Shown here one piece after another: positions 6,462-7,849 of a stretch of DNA of 7,849 bases. A model generated the notes under the pieces. The model saw nothing but the letters and a program-made list of their open reading frames with translations. It ran no database searches and was not told where the DNA came from. Each line of letters opens with the position of its first letter. Position 1 is the first letter of the stretch. Source of the DNA: Piscirickettsiaceae bacterium (GTDB lineage: Bacteria > Pseudomonadota > Gammaproteobacteria > Methylococcales > Cycloclasticaceae); the NCBI GenBank assembly GCA_002401365.1, contig NVSW01000037.1:1-7849 (forward strand), written 5' to 3'. A program made the position numbers and the translations under genes.

Positions 6462-7849
6462 TTATAAAGACGCTATTTTTTCTTTTTGCTGGATTAAATT
6501 GCTCAACTTAGACGCAATTTCAAGCTGCTTTTGTTTTTCTTTTTCAACGACAGCAGCGGGTGCTTTATCAACAAATGATACGTTTGATAACTTACCGCTG
6601 ATTCTAGCGTTTTCTTTTTCGAGCTTCTCAATTTCTTTGTTGAGGCGCCCAAGCTCCGCTTCTTTATCAATCAAACCTGCCATCGGAATAAGTACTTGCA
6701 TGTCACCTACCAGCGCAATGGCTGATTGCGGCGCTTCATCGGTGCTGTTTAAGCAAGTAATAGAGTCAAGTCGAGCTAGTTTTTCAATTAAGAATTGATT
6801 GTCACTCAAGCGTGTTTTATCGTCAGAGGAACTATTTTTTAGCAACACCGGTAACGGCTTGCTGGGTGGAATATTCATTTCGCCACGAATTTTTCGAATG
6901 CCCATTACAAATTCCATCATCCAGTCCATATCCGCTTCAGCCGCAGCAGATATTTTGCTTTCGTCAGGTGTTGGGTAGGGTTGAAGCATAATCGTGTCGC
7001 CCGATTTACCCGCTAGCGGTGCGATTTGTTGCCAAATTTCTTCGGTAATAAACGGCATAATAGGGTGAAGCAATCGCAAGACGGTTTCTAACACGCGAAT
7101 TAACGTTTGGCGTGTGCCGCGCTTTTGTTCGGCGGTGCTGTTTTCTCCCAATAAAATAGGCTTAGATAATTCCAAGTACCAATCACAATACTCATTCCAC
7201 AAAAATTCATACAGTGATTGAGCGGCTAAATCGAAACGGTATTTTTCAATAGAAGAAATAACGCTGGTCTCAGTTCTTTGTAGGCGTGAAATAATCCATT
7301 GATCGGGTAAACTGTAATCACACACCTCATCACCCAGTCCGGTGTCTTCGCCTTCTGTATTCATTAATACATAGCGAGTGGCGTTCCATAATTTGTTACA
7401 GAAATTACGGTTGCCTTCAATTCTGTTTAAATCAAATCGAATGTCGCGGCCTGTTGATGCCAATGATGCAAAGGTAAAGCGCAGCGCATCTGTGCCAAAT
7501 GATGGAATGCCATCGGGAAAATGTTTACGCGTGTCTTTCTCGATTTTAGCGGCCATTTTTGGCTGCATTAATCCCTTAGTTCGCTTTTCAACGAGCGCTT
7601 CTAATGTAATGCCGTCAATCAAATCGATAGGGTCAAGCACGTTGCCCTTTGATTTGGACATTTTTTGTCCTTCCGCATCGCGCACGAGGCCATGAATGTA
7701 AATTTCTTTGAAGGGTACATCGTCCATAAACTTCAAGCCCATCATAATCATGCGGGCAACCCAAAAGAAGATAATGTCGAAACCTGTCACCAACACGCTG
7801 GTTGGGTAAAAGGTGTCGAGTTCAGGTGTTTTGTCGGGCCAGCCTAAGG
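6462..7849 (-). CDS. valS: Valine-tRNA ligase, C-terminal half; N-terminus beyond the window edge
   Basis: This is the class I aminoacyl-tRNA synthetase that charges tRNA-Val in the cytosol. The frame stays open to the window edge, giving 461 residues that start within LGWPDKTPEL and run to the natural C-terminus; E. coli ValS is about 950 residues, so the HIGH motif and most of the CP1 editing domain lie outside. In fragment numbering, FDIIFFWVARMIMM (23-36) leads to the KMSKS catalytic loop, seen as EGQKMSKSKGN (59-69). GTDALRF and STGRDIRFD follow at the end of the Rossmann fold. The helical anticodon-binding domain includes WNEYCDWYLELSKP. The last 72 residues (390-461) form the charged coiled-coil arm typical of ValS, starting AGLIDKEAEL. 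The apparent GTG at 7796 is an internal Val codon, not a start. No defect is seen. This is an essential core gene and marks the conserved side of the window. Confidence 0.98.
   Translation of the reverse strand, partial: LGWPDKTPELDTFYPTSVLVTGFDIIFFWVARMIMMGLKFMDDVPFKEIYIHGLVRDAEGQKMSKSKGNVLDPIDLIDGITLEALVEKRTKGLMQPKMAAKIEKDTRKHFPDGIPSFGTDALRFTFASLASTGRDIRFDLNRIEGNRNFCNKLWNATRYVLMNTEGEDTGLGDEVCDYSLPDQWIISRLQRTETSVISSIEKYRFDLAAQSLYEFLWNEYCDWYLELSKPILLGENSTAEQKRGTRQTLIRVLETVLRLLHPIMPFITEEIWQQIAPLAGKSGDTIMLQPYPTPDESKISAAAEADMDWMMEFVMGIRKIRGEMNIPPSKPLPVLLKNSSSDDKTRLSDNQFLIEKLARLDSITCLNSTDEAPQSAIALVGDMQVLIPMAGLIDKEAELGRLNKEIEKLEKENARISGKLSNVSFVDKAPAAVVEKEKQKQLEIASKLSNLIQQKEKIASL

Noticed and set aside
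6231..6467. Plus-strand frame of 78 codons with a G-rich stretch just before its ATG
   Set aside because: Its middle is a translation of the palindromic repeat (PHPGLPPCKGEG), it resembles no known family, and it overlaps the end of valS. It is most likely open by chance.

Overview
The window most resembles a chromosomal segment from a gammaproteobacterium. The right-hand ValS and the left-hand GDP-fucose synthase both align closely, from memory, with the Escherichia coli proteins, and a small DUF2970 membrane protein is typical of proteobacteria. No genus can be named. The left two thirds is visibly more A/T-rich than the right third, which fits the edge of a surface-polysaccharide locus lying next to conserved core genes.

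Layout. On the + strand come the 3' part of GDP-L-fucose synthase (1-783) and a GT4-like glycosyltransferase (822-1901). They run tail to tail into a minus-strand cluster, read right to left: a response regulator with two receiver domains and no output domain (5365-4574), a membrane-anchored GT2 glycosyltransferase (4560-3679), and a 592-residue protein joining a GT4 glycosyltransferase to a class I methyltransferase (3676-1898). The gaps inside this cluster are 13 and 2 bases, so it is probably one operon. Diverging from it is a short DUF2970 membrane protein (5468-5686). Its stop codon abuts the stop of a minus-strand flavodoxin-like protein (6154-5687). A gene-free stretch of about 307 bases holds a large imperfect palindromic repeat and a small palindrome. 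The 3' half of valS on the minus strand (7849-6462) ends the window.

How the genes may work together. GDP-L-fucose synthase supplies an activated deoxysugar. The three glycosyltransferase modules and the methyltransferase could build and decorate a lipid-linked or cell-surface glycan. The receiver-only regulator, apparently co-transcribed with two of them, may tie glycan production to a phosphorelay. These links are inferred from gene order; no acceptor, donor or product can be read from the sequence.

There is no CRISPR array, transposase, tRNA, rRNA or phage gene here, and I see no clear case for a wholly new system. The points most worth a second look are the degenerate first receiver domain beside glycosyltransferases, the glycosyltransferase-methyltransferase fusion, and the palindromic repeat upstream of the flavodoxin-like gene.
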